Source: an uncultured Roseateles sp. | Lineage (GTDB): Bacteria; Pseudomonadota; Gammaproteobacteria; Burkholderiales; Burkholderiaceae_C | NCBI RefSeq assembly: GCF_913777145.1 | Contig: NZ_CAJYPS010000033.1 | Location: 1-43,668, forward strand | DNA: 43,668 bases | Reading direction: 5' to 3' | In this document: in pieces, positions 7,257-18,374 of the stretch | Numbering within the stretch: position 1 is the stretch's first letter | Layout: each line of letters starts with the position of its first letter | The notes under the pieces: model-generated | What the model saw: the letters and a program-made list of their open reading frames with translations, nothing else | Database searches by the model: none | Told to the model about the DNA's origin: nothing | Made by a program: the position numbers and the translations under genes

Positions 7257-10200
7257 TCACTTGTCCTCTGTCAGTGCAGCGCCGGGCGCCTCGCCCGGCC
7301 CCATCGGCATGCTGAATGTGAATACCGTCCCCCCCGATTCTCGACGAGCGGCGGACAGCTGGCCGCCATGTGAGGCCACGATGGTGCGGCAGATGGACAG
7401 GCCCATGCCCAGGCCGGCGCTCTTGGTCGTGAAGAAGGGGTCGAAGATCTTTTCGAGCAGCTCGGCATCGACGCCGGGGCCGGTGTCCGCCACCTGCACC
7501 ATCACCTGGTCGCCCTGGCGCACGGACGAGACCCGCACCTCGCGCTGCGACACCGGGGTATCCGCCATCGCGTCCATCGCGTTACTCACCAGGTTGAGTG
7601 CGAGCTGCTGCAGCTGCGCCCGGTCCGCGGGCACTGGCGGCGTGGCGCCAGGTTCGAAGCGCACGCGCACCTGGTGGGCGGCCAGGTCGGCGGACAGGAT
7701 GCGCAGCACGTCCGCCAGCACCGTGTCCACGCTCAGCAGCTCGTAGCGGGACGGGGCCTGGCGGGCCAGCGCCTTCACCGCGCGAATCACCTCGGCGGCA
7801 CGCAGGCCGTCATCGCGTATGCCCACGAGACCCGCCGTGACCTCATCGAGATTGGGCACGGGGCGATTCAGCCAGCGCAGGCTGGCATCGGCCAGCGTGA
7901 CGATGGACGCCAGCGGCTGGTTCACCTCATGCGCGATGGACGCGGCCAGGTTGGCCAGCACCGTCAGGTGCGAGGTCTTGGCGAGTTCGGCCCGCGCAGC
8001 GCGCAGGCTCATCTCGGCGTCCAGGCGCCGGTGGCTTTCGTCGATGAGCTGCTCGTACAGCCGCGCCGATTCCAGCGCGATCGCCACCTGGGGCAGCATC
8101 AGCTCGATGCGGGCCGCGCGCTGTTCGTTGAAGACGCCTGCGGCCAGGCCGTTCTCGAAATAGATGACGCCGGTGAGCTGCTCACCACGCAGCAGCGGCA
8201 CGCACAGCACCGAGCGCAGCGGCCCGGCCCCCGACGCGACCGGCCCGGACAGCTCGGCGCCGTCGCGCAGCACCAGCGGCGAACGGGTGCGCGCGACGCT
8301 GTTGAGTATGGCCAGCGGCAGGGTCTTCTCGATGGGCTCCGAATCGGCCTCGGCCACCCTCACCTGGCCGTCGACCACGCGGGCCGAAGCTGCCACCCGG
8401 TAAGCCCCCTGCCGCATCAGCACCAGCACGCCATAGGTCGCGCCCGCATGCAGCATCAGGTGGGTCATCAGGGTCTGGACCAGCGGCGCCATCACCCCCT
8501 CGACCGACAGCGCCTGGGCCGCACTCACGCCCAGCTCCCACGCGGCCTGGCTCATGTCGTGTCGACCCACACCGCCCGCCTCCGGCCCCCCCAGCAGCGG
8601 CAGCGTGGCCTCGATCTGCCGCGCCCGGCGCATCGCGCCCCAGGTCAGGTAGTGCTCGCGTGCGGCGAGCAGGTAGGTGCGGGCCGGCACCGCCAGCTCC
8701 TGCTGCAGGCACAGCAGGCCGGCGAACTCCAGGGCCAGCCCCTGCTCGTGCACGAAACCCGCCGCCCCCGCCATCTGGGCCGAGCGCTCGAAGCCCGCCA
8801 GCGCCTGCAGGGGCTGGCCCTCCAGACGCAGCAGCTCGCTGGCCAGCAGCTGCTGCTTGCTCTGGAAGGTCTGCGGGTTGTTGGCGGCCCAGCGCGCGAA
8901 GCGCTGCAACCTTTCCTGCAGCAGCGCACGCACGGCGGCGAGATCCTGCGTGGCCATGCTGGAGCGGGCCGCCGCCAGACACAGGTACAGATCCGCCTCG
9001 GCGATGGTCACGTGGGCCGGCGCCGACCAGGCCAGCGTCTCGGCCAGCCGCAACTGCTCCACCGCCGCGTCGTAGGCGCCCAGCTGGAACAGCGCCATGC
9101 CGCCGTACAACCGGGTCCAGAAGCGCGTCGGCAACGAGTGCGACTGTTCTGCGCGCCGCAGCGTGCCCTGCAGCGCCGCCTCGGCATCCAGCCCCACGGC
9201 AGCGTCCCCGTCGCCCGCCGGCCCGCCCAGCACCTCCACGTACTGCTGCTGGGACAGCAGCAGCAGCTCGATGTCCACGTACTGGATGGAGCGCGTGAGG
9301 GCCAGCCCCTTGTCCAGTTCCTCGCGTACCAGCGCCAACGGCCGGCCCATCACGAGCAGGTCGGACACGATGTGGTTGTAGGCATAGCACGCCATGCCCG
9401 CATCGCCGGAGGCCAGCCCCAGGCGCGCCGCCTGCTGCGCATGCCGCAGCGCGTAGTCCATGGGGCGGCTCCAGACCGCACACTGGTCGATGGCCACCAG
9501 GGTGGAGATGCGCTCGGCCTCGTAGCCGTGTCGGTCGATCAGCGCCAGCGCGGCGTTGCAAAAGCTCAGCGCGTCGTCGTAGGTCTGGTACAGGCTCACG
9601 CAGTAGACGCCGAACCAGGCCAGGCCGTGGGGCGACTCCGGCGTCGCCCCGTGCTTCACGGTCAGCTCCACCATCTTGGCCAGGTGGAGAAAGCTGATGC
9701 CGTCCGACACGAACACCGACGACAGCAGCGTGCTCAGCAGCCCCATCACCGGTTCGACCTGCGGGTCCTGGCACTCGGGCAGCTGCGCCAGCGCCGCAAT
9801 GCGGGCACTGCCGCCCAGCAGGCCCATCGTGGTCTCGAAGACCTCGCGCATCTCGGCCGGACTCGGGTGACGACGCAGCTCCACACCGAGCAGACGCAGA
9901 CCGGTCAGTGCCGTGTCGATCGCGGCCTCGTAGTCCGACCGTATGGTGTGCAGCACCGCGTCCAGCCGGTGCGCGGTGGCCTTGTGCAACACACTGAGGT
10001 CGCGCTGCAGCAGTGACTGGATCTGCTGCGCTGCCTCAGGCAGCTGGGCCTGCGCCAGCAGGCATTCGCAGCGCAGTGCGTGCACGCCGAACGCGGTGTC
10101 GGGCTGGGTTGCCCACAGACCTTCGGGCATCAGCGTCAGCGCACGCTCGATGAAGGTGTGGGCCTGGGTCAGGGCCGAGGCCCGCTTGGCGCGCCGCCCC

Positions 10201-12449
10201 GCCAGCAGCAGCACCGACACGAAGGCCTCACGCTGCGCGGCCGTGGGCGGCAGGGCCGCTGCACGCTCGATCTGGTTGCAGATCTCGAAGGCATGCTCGG
10301 ACAGCTCGCTCGCCCAGTGCGCCAGCATGGCATCCGCCACACGGGCGTGGACAGCCGCGACCTGCGCCGGCTCGATCAGCGCATAAGCCGACTCCAGCAC
10401 GCGATCATGCTCGAACGCATAGCCCTGCGGGGTCGGGGCCACCAGCCCGGCCTCGACAAAGGGCTGCAACGCCTGCGCCAGCTCGGCCAGCGACAGGCCT
10501 GCGAGTCGGGCCAACAAGCCCGCCTCGCAGCTGATGCCGACGCTGGCCAGATGCTTGGCCACCTCGGTGGCCTGGGGCGGCAATCGCGCAAAACGCCGCA
10601 CCATCAGATCGAGCACCCGGTCGCTGTATTGGCCGCTCTTCAGCGCCGACGGGTCCCAGGTCCAGCTCCCCTGCGCGCTGTCACGCTGCAGCACACCCTC
10701 GTCGATGAAGGTCTTGATCAGCTGATGAGAGAAATAGGGGTTGCCGCCCGTGCGGGTGTAGATCGCCCGGGCCAGCTCCTCGGTCCGTTGCGGCGCGTCC
10801 GGCCCCAGCACCTCGCCCAGCAGCTCGCCGACCTCGATGAGGCTGAGCGGCGCGAGCGCCAGCTCGGTGAGGCCCACGGGCAGCGCGCGGCTGGCGTGCC
10901 GGGCGCTGGCAACGCGCCCCACCAGCGCCTGCGCGCGCGCCGCGTCCGGACCGCTGTCCCGGAACGCACCCAGCAGCAGCACGCCGGCCGGCGGTTGCAC
11001 CACGAAGGCCTCCAGCAGCTCCAGCGTCGCACTGTCGGCCCATTGAAGGTCGTCCAGGAAGACGACCAGCGGTCGCTGCCCGTCGGCAAACGCGCCCAGC
11101 GACTGCAGCAGCGCCTGCTCCATGCGGGCCCGCGCCTGTGCGGCAGCCACGTTGGACAACGCCGGGCTGGCACCCAACACCAGCTCGACCTCCGGCACCA
11201 ACTCGGCCACGGCCTGGCCCTGCCCCTGCAGGCGCGCCAGCCAGCGCTCGCGCACCTCGTCCAGCCGACGCTGGTCCGCACCCAGCAGCTGGGACGTCAG
11301 GCCCTGCAGCACCTGGGCGATGGGCGCGAACGGGATGTCCTGCTGCTGTTGGTCGCACTTGCCCACCGCTGCGACAGCCCCCTGAGACACCGCCGTCTGC
11401 ATCAACCACCGGGCGAGCGCCGACTTGCCGCCGCCTGCGCCACCGGCGATCAGCGCCAGCTCGGCCAGCTGGCCGGGCGCAACCCGCTGCAGTGCGGCCA
11501 GCAGGATCGCCTGCTGCGCGTCACGCCCCACCAGTCGGGTGGTCGCCACCGCAGCCAGGCGACGCGGCACCTGGGGCCAGAAGTCGCCGGCACTGCCCGT
11601 CGTGCGCCAGGCCTGCTGCACCTTGTGCAGATCACCCAGCAGGTCGCTGGCACGCGCGTAGCGGACCGACGGATCCTTGGCCAGCAGCGCACCAAGGATG
11701 GCGTCTACCGCTGGCGGTGCATCGCTGCGCAGCGCTCCCGCGCGCGCAGGCACGGCCGCGGCATGCGCATGGGACCAGGCGGCCGCATGGCGGGCCGACC
11801 AGGGCAGCCGCCCCGTCAGCAGTTCGAACAGGGCCACGCCCAGCGCGTAGAGATCGGCGGCCACCGTCGGGCCCGCGGCCGCATCGGCATCCAGCTCGGG
11901 CGCCCGGAAGGGCAGAGCCCCGTCGTCCAGCAAAGGCAGGACGCCATCGGCATCACCCAATGCGGCGATCAGGTGGACTGCCCCGCCCTCACCCGCCAGC
12001 AGGTGCTCGGTCCGGAGGTCGCCGTGCACCAGACCCGCCTCATGCAGGGCCTGCACCGCCTCGACCGCCGCCGCCGCCAGATCGAGAAACGCGGCCAGGC
12101 TCACCCTGCCCGCGCCCAGGCGCTTGAAGCTGGTGACCGCGGGAGCCACCGGGCAGGCTGCCAGGATGCGGTCCGGCGCCCAGAGCGTCTGGAGCGGCGG
12201 CAGGCCGGCCCTCGCAGGCGCCCCGGACGCGACCTGGGCCTCGCGCTGCAATCGCTGGCAGGCGATTGATTGGGTCAGCGACGCGGCCCGGATCAGCCAG
12301 GCCAGGCCCGACGAAGGCTCGAACACCAGGTCGGTCCGCACCATGCCCGAGGGCGGCAGCAGGTCGCTGACCCGCAGTTCACACCCGGCCAGCCGGGTCA
12401 GATCAAGCAGCGGGGCGATTCGTTGCAGGGAAGAGGCGTCCGACGTCAT
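7257..12449 (-). CDS. Giant hybrid: protein kinase-like, AAA ATPase, GAF and histidine kinase
   Basis: Starting at ATG 12449 the product is 1730 residues; an in-frame start at 12500 would add 17. Domains in order: a Ser/Thr kinase-like region (about 20-290), an AAA/STAND-type ATPase with Walker A GGAGGGKSAL (about 343) and Walker B VVFLDDLQWAD (about 465), a long helical TPR-like region (about 700-1250), a GAF domain (about 1330-1465), HisKA with SIAHEVNQP (about 1505) and a HATPase with NLVSNAMDA, DTGPGV and GLGMGLS. The histidine kinase half looks intact. The kinase-like half appears degenerate: the catalytic loop reads HGDLRTEH, no DFG is seen, and the glycine loop and VAIK lysine are missing. 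It is followed after one base by the FixJ-type regulator. The ligand is unknown. Confidence 0.93.
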   Translation of the reverse strand: MTSDASSLQRIAPLLDLTRLAGCELRVSDLLPPSGMVRTDLVFEPSSGLAWLIRAASLTQSIACQRLQREAQVASGAPARAGLPPLQTLWAPDRILAACPVAPAVTSFKRLGAGRVSLAAFLDLAAAAVEAVQALHEAGLVHGDLRTEHLLAGEGGAVHLIAALGDADGVLPLLDDGALPFRAPELDADAAAGPTVAADLYALGVALFELLTGRLPWSARHAAAWSHAHAAAVPARAGALRSDAPPAVDAILGALLAKDPSVRYARASDLLGDLHKVQQAWRTTGSAGDFWPQVPRRLAAVATTRLVGRDAQQAILLAALQRVAPGQLAELALIAGGAGGGKSALARWLMQTAVSQGAVAAVGKCDQQQQDIPFAPIAQVLQGLTSQLLGADQRRLDEVRERWLARLQGQGQAVAELVPEVELVLGASPALSNVAAAQARARMEQALLQSLGAFADGQRPLVVFLDDLQWADSATLELLEAFVVQPPAGVLLLGAFRDSGPDAARAQALVGRVASARHASRALPVGLTELALAPLSLIEVGELLGEVLGPDAPQRTEELARAIYTRTGGNPYFSHQLIKTFIDEGVLQRDSAQGSWTWDPSALKSGQYSDRVLDLMVRRFARLPPQATEVAKHLASVGISCEAGLLARLAGLSLAELAQALQPFVEAGLVAPTPQGYAFEHDRVLESAYALIEPAQVAAVHARVADAMLAHWASELSEHAFEICNQIERAAALPPTAAQREAFVSVLLLAGRRAKRASALTQAHTFIERALTLMPEGLWATQPDTAFGVHALRCECLLAQAQLPEAAQQIQSLLQRDLSVLHKATAHRLDAVLHTIRSDYEAAIDTALTGLRLLGVELRRHPSPAEMREVFETTMGLLGGSARIAALAQLPECQDPQVEPVMGLLSTLLSSVFVSDGISFLHLAKMVELTVKHGATPESPHGLAWFGVYCVSLYQTYDDALSFCNAALALIDRHGYEAERISTLVAIDQCAVWSRPMDYALRHAQQAARLGLASGDAGMACYAYNHIVSDLLVMGRPLALVREELDKGLALTRSIQYVDIELLLLSQQQYVEVLGGPAGDGDAAVGLDAEAALQGTLRRAEQSHSLPTRFWTRLYGGMALFQLGAYDAAVEQLRLAETLAWSAPAHVTIAEADLYLCLAAARSSMATQDLAAVRALLQERLQRFARWAANNPQTFQSKQQLLASELLRLEGQPLQALAGFERSAQMAGAAGFVHEQGLALEFAGLLCLQQELAVPARTYLLAAREHYLTWGAMRRARQIEATLPLLGGPEAGGVGRHDMSQAAWELGVSAAQALSVEGVMAPLVQTLMTHLMLHAGATYGVLVLMRQGAYRVAASARVVDGQVRVAEADSEPIEKTLPLAILNSVARTRSPLVLRDGAELSGPVASGAGPLRSVLCVPLLRGEQLTGVIYFENGLAAGVFNEQRAARIELMLPQVAIALESARLYEQLIDESHRRLDAEMSLRAARAELAKTSHLTVLANLAASIAHEVNQPLASIVTLADASLRWLNRPVPNLDEVTAGLVGIRDDGLRAAEVIRAVKALARQAPSRYELLSVDTVLADVLRILSADLAAHQVRVRFEPGATPPVPADRAQLQQLALNLVSNAMDAMADTPVSQREVRVSSVRQGDQVMVQVADTGPGVDAELLEKIFDPFFTTKSAGLGMGLSICRTIVASHGGQLSAARRESGGTVFTFSMPMGPGEAPGAALTEDK

Positions 12450-12674
12450 GGGGCTCGAAACAGGGCTGACTCGGCCCCGGCGCCCCGACGCACGGGTCAC
12501 CCATCGGGCCTTGAGGTATGGCGTTTTGGGCCTCGCCAGCCCCGACCCTCAGGACACTTGCAAGGTGAGAACGATTCTATGGGGGGCACGTCCGCAAAAC
12601 CCGTCACCCAACACCCGAATGACCGCGACGGACCATGAGGGCGGAAGCCATGGAGCCAAGGAAGCGTGGGCAAC

Positions 12675-12705
12675 AAAAAAGCCCGTATCCACTGGGGAAA
12701 CGGGC
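12675..12705 (-). terminator. Rho-independent terminator of the tRNA-Ser gene
   Basis: Read on the minus strand, GCCCGT (12681-12686) pairs with ACGGGC (12700-12705) and is followed by six U (12675-12680). It lies about 50 bases beyond the tRNA 3' end. The rest of the stretch between the tRNA and the large kinase gene (12450-12754) holds no gene that I can see. Confidence 0.8.
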
Positions 12706-12754
12706 CGTTTTGCGTTGTTCCTGGGACGCTTTGAGACGTCTTGGAACTTCTTTT

Positions 12755-12844
<90 letters not shown>

Positions 12845-12870
12845 TGAATTCGGTGCGAGCGAAGCCCATC

Positions 12871-12876
12871 ATTATA
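12871..12876 (-). promoter_or_regulatory. Consensus -10 box ahead of tRNA-Ser
   Basis: The minus strand has TATAAT at 12876-12871, 27 bases before the tRNA start. No good -35 is seen at 16-18 bases. It lies between serS and the tRNA, so the tRNA can be transcribed independently of serS. Confidence 0.6.
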
Positions 12877-12899
12877 GACAGACTTTTCGCTCTCCCGGC

Positions 12900-14267
<1,368 letters not shown>

Positions 14268-15245
14268 TCAGGATCGGGAGGCACTGACCTCGGCCATGGA
14301 CTTGTCGCCCAGGCCCAGCGGCAGCGGGAAGCGCACATGCTCCTCCACGCCGGGCAGACTGCGCACCGTGGCCGCGCCCAGTTCGCGCAGGCGTGCGATC
14401 ACCGCCTGCACCAGCACATCGGGAGCCGAGGCGCCCGCCGTCAGGCCCACGCGGGAACGACCCTCCAGCCATTCGGCCTTCAAGTCTTCCGCGGCGTCCA
14501 CCATGTAGCCCGGTGTGCCCAGGCGCTCGGCCAGTTCGCGCAGCCGGTTGCTGTTGGAGCTGGTGGGGCTGCCCACCACGATGACCACGTCCACCTGGGG
14601 CGCCAGCACCTTCACCGCGTCCTGGCGGTTCTGCGTGGCATAGCAGATGTCCTGCTTCTTGGGCTCGCGCACCTGCGGGAACACGCGCTTGACCTCGGAC
14701 AGGATCTCGGCCGCATCGTCCACGCTCAGCGTGGTCTGCGTGACCACGGCCAGCTTGGCGGGGTCCTTGACCTGCACGCGCGCCACGTCCTGCACCTCCT
14801 CGACCAGGTAGATGCCGTCGGTCAGCTGGCCCATGGTGCCCTCGACCTCGGGGTGACCCTTGTGGCCGATCATGATGAACTCGTAGCCCTCGCGGTGCAG
14901 CTTGGCCACTTCCACATGGACCTTGGTCACCAGCGGGCAGGTGGCGTCGAAGATCTGGAAGCCGCGCGCGGCGGCCTCGCGGCGCACCTCCTGGCTCACG
15001 CCGTGCGCGCTGAACACCAGCGTCGCGCCGGCTGGCACCTCGGCCAGATCCTCGATGAAGATGGCGCCGCGCGCCTTCAGGTCGTTCACCACATAGGTGT
15101 TGTGCACGATCTCGTGGCGCACATAGATGGGCGCGCCGAACTTCAGGAGCGCGCGCTCCACGATCTCGATCGCACGGTCCACGCCGGCACAGAAGCCGCG
15201 CGGCTCGGCCAGCAGCACCTCGCGGGCAGTCATTGCAGCCGTCAT
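14268..15245 (-). CDS. ispH: 4-hydroxy-3-methylbut-2-enyl diphosphate reductase
   Basis: The 325-residue protein is the last enzyme of the MEP isoprenoid pathway, reducing HMBPP to IPP and DMAPP with a 4Fe-4S cluster. The three cluster cysteines lie in [11 protein letters not shown] (Cys19), [12 protein letters not shown] (about 103) and [12 protein letters not shown] (about 205). The substrate-binding segments [22 protein letters not shown] and [10 protein letters not shown] are present. ATG 15245 shares one base with the TAA of fkpB (TAATG), so the pair is coupled. A second in-frame ATG at 15233 would remove four residues. The fkpB-ispH pairing is common in proteobacteria. Confidence 0.98.
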   Translation of the reverse strand: MTAAMTAREVLLAEPRGFCAGVDRAIEIVERALLKFGAPIYVRHEIVHNTYVVNDLKARGAIFIEDLAEVPAGATLVFSAHGVSQEVRREAAARGFQIFDATCPLVTKVHVEVAKLHREGYEFIMIGHKGHPEVEGTMGQLTDGIYLVEEVQDVARVQVKDPAKLAVVTQTTLSVDDAAEILSEVKRVFPQVREPKKQDICYATQNRQDAVKVLAPQVDVVIVVGSPTSSNSNRLRELAERLGTPGYMVDAAEDLKAEWLEGRSRVGLTAGASAPDVLVQAVIARLRELGAATVRSLPGVEEHVRFPLPLGLGDKSMAEVSASRS

Positions 15246-15688
15246 TACAGCACCCCGATCACTTGGACTTCGAAGCTCACCGGCTGGCCGGCCAGTGGGT
15301 GGTTGAAGTCGAACAGCAGCGACTCCTCGCCCACCTCGCGCACGACGCCGGCATAGCCGCCCTGCCCGTCCGGGCCGGGGAACTGCACCACGTCGCCGAC
15401 CGAGTAGACCTCGTCCGGGTCGCCCAGCTCGCGCAGCAACGTGAGCTTCACGCGCTGCAGCAGCTCGGGGTTGCGCTCGCCGAAGGCTTCGCCGGCGGCC
15501 AGCTCGAAGCTGGTGCGCGAGCCCTCGGGCAGGCCGATCAGGCGCGCCTCGATGGCGGGCGACAGCTGGCCCGAGCCCAGCGAGAGCGTGGCGGGCTTGT
15601 CGTTGAAGGTGTTGACGATGTCCGCGCCGTCCGGGCCACAGAGCCGGTAATGCAGCGTCAGGAAGGACCCGGCCTGAATGGGGTTCAT
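15245..15688 (-). CDS. fkpB: FKBP-type peptidyl-prolyl isomerase, SlpA/FkpB type
   Basis: The 147-residue protein begins [16 protein letters not shown] and continues with [20 protein letters not shown], characteristic of the small SlpA/FkpB prolyl isomerases with an inserted IF (insert-in-flap) domain (about 70-120: [15 protein letters not shown]). No signal peptide is seen, so it acts in the cytoplasm as a folding helper. It is coupled to ispH by the overlapping stop and start and is divergent from radC, with about 77 bases between that must hold both promoters. Confidence 0.95.
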   Translation of the reverse strand: MNPIQAGSFLTLHYRLCGPDGADIVNTFNDKPATLSLGSGQLSPAIEARLIGLPEGSRTSFELAAGEAFGERNPELLQRVKLTLLRELGDPDEVYSVGDVVQFPGPDGQGGYAGVVREVGEESLLFDFNHPLAGQPVSFEVQVIGVL

Positions 15689-15765
15689 GCAATAAGTAGC
15701 GTTGCGCTTGGCTAGACTGCCGCGATTTTATGCGGCGCGCCTCCCGGCGCCGCCCGGCTGCCCTC

Positions 15766-16440
15766 ATGCCCCTCAGTGATCTCCCTCCCGAAGCCCGCCC
15801 GCGCGAGAAGCTGCTCGCCCGCGGCCCGCAGGCGCTGGCGGATGCGGAGCTGCTGGCGCTGCTGCTGCGCACCGGGCTGCCGGGTCAGCCGGTGCTGCAA
15901 CTGGCCCAGGCGCTGCTGGACCGCTTTGGCGGCTGGGCGGGCCTACTGTCGGCCAGCGTGACGGACCTGGCCCAGGTGAAGGGCCTGGGGCCCGCCAAGC
16001 GCGCCGAGATCACCGCGGTGCTGGAGATCACGCGGCGCTCGCTGGCCCAGCGCCTGGCGGAGCGCCCGGCGATGAGTGATGTGGCCACGGTCAAGAGCTA
16101 TCTGCGCCTGCACCTGGGCGCCCTGCCCCACGAGGTGTTCGCGGTGCTGTTTCTGGATGCCCAGCTGCGCCTGATCGCGCTGGAGACGCTGTTCCGCGGC
16201 ACGCTGACGCAGGCCACGGTGCACCCGCGCGAGATCGTCAAGCGCGCGCTCGAGCTGGGCGCTGCCGCCTGCGTGCTGGCCCACAACCACCCCAGCGGCG
16301 TGGCCGAACCCTCACGCGCCGACGAACTGCTGACCCGGCGTCTGGCCGAGGCGCTGGCGCTGGTGGACGTGCGCGTCGTGGACCACCTGGTCGTGGGCGC
16401 GAGCGAAGTGGTGTCGCTGGCCGAGCGGGGGCTGATGTGA
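15766..16440 (+). CDS. radC: RadC-family JAMM-fold protein
   Basis: ATG 15766 gives 224 residues beginning [17 protein letters not shown], the usual RadC start; an upstream in-frame ATG at 15730 adds an arginine-rich stretch unlike the family. A helix-hairpin-helix ([12 protein letters not shown]) is followed by the MPN/JAMM motif HNHPSG-x7-D ([16 protein letters not shown]). The role of RadC is unsettled: it was named for DNA repair, but direct evidence is weak. The stop TGA overlaps the GTG start of the next gene. Confidence 0.95.
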   Translation: MPLSDLPPEARPREKLLARGPQALADAELLALLLRTGLPGQPVLQLAQALLDRFGGWAGLLSASVTDLAQVKGLGPAKRAEITAVLEITRRSLAQRLAERPAMSDVATVKSYLRLHLGALPHEVFAVLFLDAQLRLIALETLFRGTLTQATVHPREIVKRALELGAAACVLAHNHPSGVAEPSRADELLTRRLAEALALVDVRVVDHLVVGASEVVSLAERGLM

Positions 16441-17087
16441 GCAAGCCGGCTGACAAGACCTGGAACAGCCTCGCCGACCTCAAGGGCCTGGGCCGCGAAC
16501 TGGCGGCACGCCGCCTGGCCGAGGAGCTGGAGCGCGAGCGCCGCGAGGCGGCACGCCGCCTGGCCGAGCAGGAAGCACGCGCCTTCGAGCTGGCCGTGGG
16601 GCCGGTGGTACCGCTGAAGGCACCGGCGCGCGTGCTGCACGACCGCGAACTGCCCGAGCCTGAGCCGCGCCAGCGCGAGGCCGACGAGCGCGCGGTGATG
16701 CTGCAGGCGCTGTCCGACGAGATCGACATCGACAATCTGCTGGACACCGACGAGACCCTGTCCTTCCGCCGCGACGGCATCTCGGTGGAGGTGGTGCGCA
16801 AACTGCGGCGCGGCCACTGGAGCCTGCAGGCCCAGCTGGACCTGCACGGCCTGCGCCGCGACGGCGCCCGCGAGGCGCTGGGTCATTTCATCTCCGACAG
16901 CAGCAAGCGCGGCCTGCGCTGCGTGCGCGTGATCCACGGCAAGGGCCATGGCTCGCCGGGGCGGGAGCCGGTGCTCAAGGGCCGCGTGCGCCGCTGGCTG
17001 GTGCAGAAGCAGGAAGTGCTGGCCTTTGTGCAGGCGCGCGGCAGCGATGGCGGCGCCGGCGCGCTGATCGTGCTGCTGAACGCCTGA
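16437..17087 (+). CDS. Smr-domain protein
   Basis: The 216-residue protein starts at GTG 16437, overlapping the radC stop. An ATG two bases earlier is out of frame. An Arg/Glu-rich helical N-terminal half ([20 protein letters not shown]) may form a coiled coil. The C-terminal Smr domain (about 125-215) shows the LDLHGL motif, the HGKG motif ([11 protein letters not shown]) and a closing GAGALIVLL strand. Smr domains are nucleases or nicking-type enzymes related to the MutS2 C-terminus. The cellular role of stand-alone proteobacterial versions is not well established. Coupling to radC suggests co-expression. Confidence 0.92.
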   Translation: MSKPADKTWNSLADLKGLGRELAARRLAEELERERREAARRLAEQEARAFELAVGPVVPLKAPARVLHDRELPEPEPRQREADERAVMLQALSDEIDIDNLLDTDETLSFRRDGISVEVVRKLRRGHWSLQAQLDLHGLRRDGAREALGHFISDSSKRGLRCVRVIHGKGHGSPGREPVLKGRVRRWLVQKQEVLAFVQARGSDGGAGALIVLLNA

Positions 17088-17154
17088 GCACGGGGCGACG
17101 CCGCGGGCAAGACCTGGCGCCGCTGTCGCATCCATCCCACGCGGGCGGGCACCA

Positions 17155-17182
17155 TTGACCTTGGTGGTTAGCGCGGTTTAGT
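17155..17182 (+). promoter_or_regulatory. Candidate sigma70 promoter of the TonB-like gene
   Basis: TTGACC (17155-17160) and TTTAGT (17177-17182) are separated by 16 bases and lie about 60 bases before the ATG. They match the -35 at 5 of 6 and the -10 at 4 of 6 positions. Confidence 0.4.
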
Positions 17183-17244
17183 CTGGCCCGCAAGACGCCG
17201 CGCATGCGCGACACCCGGTTCCCCATGTCGTACCAGGAGCAACC

Positions 17245-17919
17245 ATGGTTCTGTCGTCCCGCCCCGCCCCCGACTCCACAGGCGCCCTGCCCGCCGGCCG
17301 CCCTCGCTACGGCGGGCTCGCGGTCGTCATTGCGCTGCACGCGATCGCGATCTGGGCGCTCAGCGCCGGCCTGCTGCAGCGCGTGATGCCACCCAAGGCC
17401 CCGAACCCGCAGCTGACCCGGGTGCTCGACACGCCCAAGCCACCGCCACCCCAGGATCACCCCGCGCTGCCGCCCACGCTGCGCGCGCCGGTAATCGCGC
17501 TGATCCCGCCGCCCGAGCCGCTCAACAGCAGCCCGGCACTGCCCACCACCCAGCCGCCGGTACAGACCCCATCGACCGACGGCAGCACGACGCCCCTGGC
17601 CGCCACGCCCGGCCCAGGCAGCAGCCCCGAACAAGCCGCGCCGGCGCGGCGGCCGCAGCCCATCAGCAACGGCCCGGTGTGCGTGGAGATGCCCACGCCG
17701 GTGCTGCCAGCGCTGAGCTGGAGCGGTCAGGCGGTGCTGCAGGCGCAAGCGCTGGTCCAGGGCGGGCGCGTGGTGTCGGCCGAGATCCGCGTACTGCAGG
17801 GCAGCCTGGACCCTCGCACCCGGCGCGCACTTAGCCAGGCGGTGCAGACCGCATTGGCCGGCTACCGCTGCCCGGGCGAGCAGCGCTTCGAGCAGGAATT
17901 CAGCTTCCGCGTGGACTGA
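17245..17919 (+). CDS. TonB-like energy-transducer protein
   Basis: The 224-residue protein has a short cytoplasmic N-terminus, one membrane segment (about 23-45: GGLAVVIALHAIAIWALSAG), a long Pro-rich periplasmic stretch (about 50-140, with PKPPPPQDHP) and a C-terminal domain (about 150-224) resembling the TonB C-terminal fold. TonB couples the proton gradient to outer-membrane receptors with ExbB and ExbD. No exbB or exbD is nearby, so it is an orphan copy and may use a shared ExbBD. It has AGGAG eight bases before the ATG. Two cysteines in the C-terminal domain (GPVCVEM and GYRCPGE) could form a disulfide. It converges on the globin gene with a six-base gap. Confidence 0.82.
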   Translation: MVLSSRPAPDSTGALPAGRPRYGGLAVVIALHAIAIWALSAGLLQRVMPPKAPNPQLTRVLDTPKPPPPQDHPALPPTLRAPVIALIPPPEPLNSSPALPTTQPPVQTPSTDGSTTPLAATPGPGSSPEQAAPARRPQPISNGPVCVEMPTPVLPALSWSGQAVLQAQALVQGGRVVSAEIRVLQGSLDPRTRRALSQAVQTALAGYRCPGEQRFEQEFSFRVD

Positions 17920-17925
17920 AGGCGC

Positions 17926-18324
17926 TCAGCCGCCGACGTTGCGCATCCAGTCGGCAGTGCCGGCAAAGGACTCGACCAGGCGCTCGCGCAGCACCGGGTC
18001 CACACCGCATTCCTGCATGGCCTGGCCCATGCAGGCCAGCCACTGGTCGCGCTCCGCAATGCCGATGCGAAATGGCAGATGGCGAGCCCGCAGCCGCGGG
18101 TGGCCGAAGCGCTCGATGTAGTGGTTGGGCCCGCCCAGCCAACCGCACAGGAACCAGAACAGCTTGTCGCGCGCGCTGTCCAGCGTGTCGCCGTGCACCT
18201 CGCGCAGCCGCGCGTAGGCGGGCTCCAGGTCCATCAGGTCGTAGAAGCGGTCCACGAGCTCGCGCACGCGGGCCTCGCCCCCCACCCAGTCGAAGGCGGT
18301 GGCGGGTGTATCGGAAGAAGACAT
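17926..18324 (-). CDS. Group II truncated haemoglobin
   Basis: The 132-residue protein fits the 2-on-2 globin family, group II. The B10 region has FYDLMDLEP with Tyr, the proximal His is in RLRARHLPF, and Trp G8 is in RDQWLACM. The GG motif after the E helix (GWLGGPNHYIERFGHP) is typical. Such globins bind O2 and NO and are often tied to NO or oxygen handling. ATG 18324 was preferred over a TTG at 18348. It is the last gene of a minus-strand set after a diguanylate cyclase and a MinD-like ATPase, 50 bases downstream of the latter. Confidence 0.93.
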   Translation of the reverse strand: MSSSDTPATAFDWVGGEARVRELVDRFYDLMDLEPAYARLREVHGDTLDSARDKLFWFLCGWLGGPNHYIERFGHPRLRARHLPFRIGIAERDQWLACMGQAMQECGVDPVLRERLVESFAGTADWMRNVGG

Positions 18325-18374
18325 GGGTGTGGGGAGGCTCGCCCGCAACGGCCCTCAGGCCGGCGCGGACGCGC

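Noticed and set aside
7674..10016. A 780-codon open frame antisense to the large sensor kinase gene
   Set aside because: It mirrors the codon structure of a high-GC gene and has His/Gln/Arg-rich text without domains. It is a shadow of the real gene.
16435..16437. ATG two bases before the Smr-domain gene start
   Set aside because: It is in the wrong frame. The GTG at 16437 is the in-frame start overlapping the radC stop.
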